Source: Lachnospiraceae bacterium UBA7093 | GTDB lineage: Bacteria; Bacillota; Clostridia; Lachnospirales; Lachnospiraceae | Length of the DNA: 23,409 nt | Assembly: GCA_002492465.1 (NCBI GenBank) | Contig: DKYT01000027.1 | Location: forward strand, 1-23,409 | Direction of reading: 5' to 3' | Shown: piece by piece, positions 23,322 to 23,409 of the stretch | Numbering within the stretch: the first letter of the stretch is position 1 | Layout of the letters: every line of letters starts with the position of its first letter | Notes under the pieces: generated by a model | What the model saw: only the letters and a program-made list of their open reading frames with translations | What the model was told of the DNA's origin: nothing | Database searches by the model: none | Program-made: the position numbers and the translations under genes

Positions 23322-23409
23322 GGAGAAATACTCAAGAGGCTGAAGAGGCGCCCCTGCTAAGGGTGTAGGTCGTTCACGCGGCGCGAGGGTTCAAATCCCT
23401 CTTTCTCCG
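23322..23409 (+). tRNA. tRNA-Ser (anticodon GCU)
   Basis: An 88-base tRNA with acceptor stem GGAGAAA paired to TTTCTCC and discriminator G at the last window base. The anticodon loop CTGCTAA gives anticodon GCU, for the Ser codons AGC and AGU, closed by CGCCC/GGGTG. The long variable arm and the T arm GAGGG-TTCAAAT-CCCTC fit a class II serine tRNA. Whether CCA is encoded lies outside the window. Confidence 0.95.

Noticed and set aside
1..23409. CRISPR array, insertion sequence or prophage
   Set aside because: No regular repeat-spacer pattern, transposase, integrase or phage protein was seen on either strand.

Overview
The window reads as a low-to-mid-GC, Gram-positive anaerobe of the class Clostridia, most likely family Lachnospiraceae. 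This is inferred from strong AGGAGG-type ribosome binding sites, sigma-A-type promoters, a ferredoxin-like aldo/keto reductase, DUF3842 and YwlG-family proteins, an oxygen-labile class I two-subunit fumarase, and a Tad pilus locus of the monoderm type (no secretin, no CpaB). No mobile element, CRISPR array or phage gene was seen.

Layout. (1) 2-820: 3' part of an iron-sulfur aldo/keto reductase, cut by the window edge. (2) 896-1303: a DUF3842 protein with its own promoter. (3) 1304-1508: a structured, possibly regulatory leader, then a four-gene ABC importer of the peptide/nickel family (1509-6797: lipoprotein, fused double ATPase, two permeases), joined by ATGA overlaps. (4) 6804-7517, minus strand: an MgtC-type membrane protein, convergent with the importer. 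(5) 7653-8216: ywlG-like gene. (6) 8315-10275: pgi and an isolated hisB, closed by a strong terminator. (7) 10576-19530: a nine-gene, tightly overlapping Tad pilus operon: TadZ-like, CpaF/TadA ATPase, TadB, TadC, Flp pilin, DUF5702 protein, TadE-like pseudopilin, prepilin peptidase, second TadE-like pseudopilin, FHA protein (ten coding regions if the Flp pilin is counted separately). (8) 19582-23178: a likely single transcript for a flavodoxin/SCP2 fusion, a HIT protein, both fumarase subunits and a PlsC acyltransferase. (9) 23322-23409: tRNA-Ser(GCU) behind a perfect consensus promoter.

How it fits together. In the Tad locus the peptidase (17405-17824) lies between its probable substrates: Flp and two TadE-like proteins each carry a Gly(-1)/Glu(+5) leader site. 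CpaF powers assembly, TadB/TadC form the membrane platform, TadZ probably positions it, and the FHA protein suggests phosphothreonine input. Three parts look unusual: TadC has a large outside domain resembling an atrophied bacterial Ig fold, one TadE-like protein ends in two Cys/His metal-site-like repeats, and TadZ has lost the P-loop lysine. The operon leader also has a CCCTCC element able to pair either with an upstream GGAGG or with the first gene's ribosome binding site. These Tad features, and the unassigned leader before the ABC importer, are the best candidates for something undescribed.
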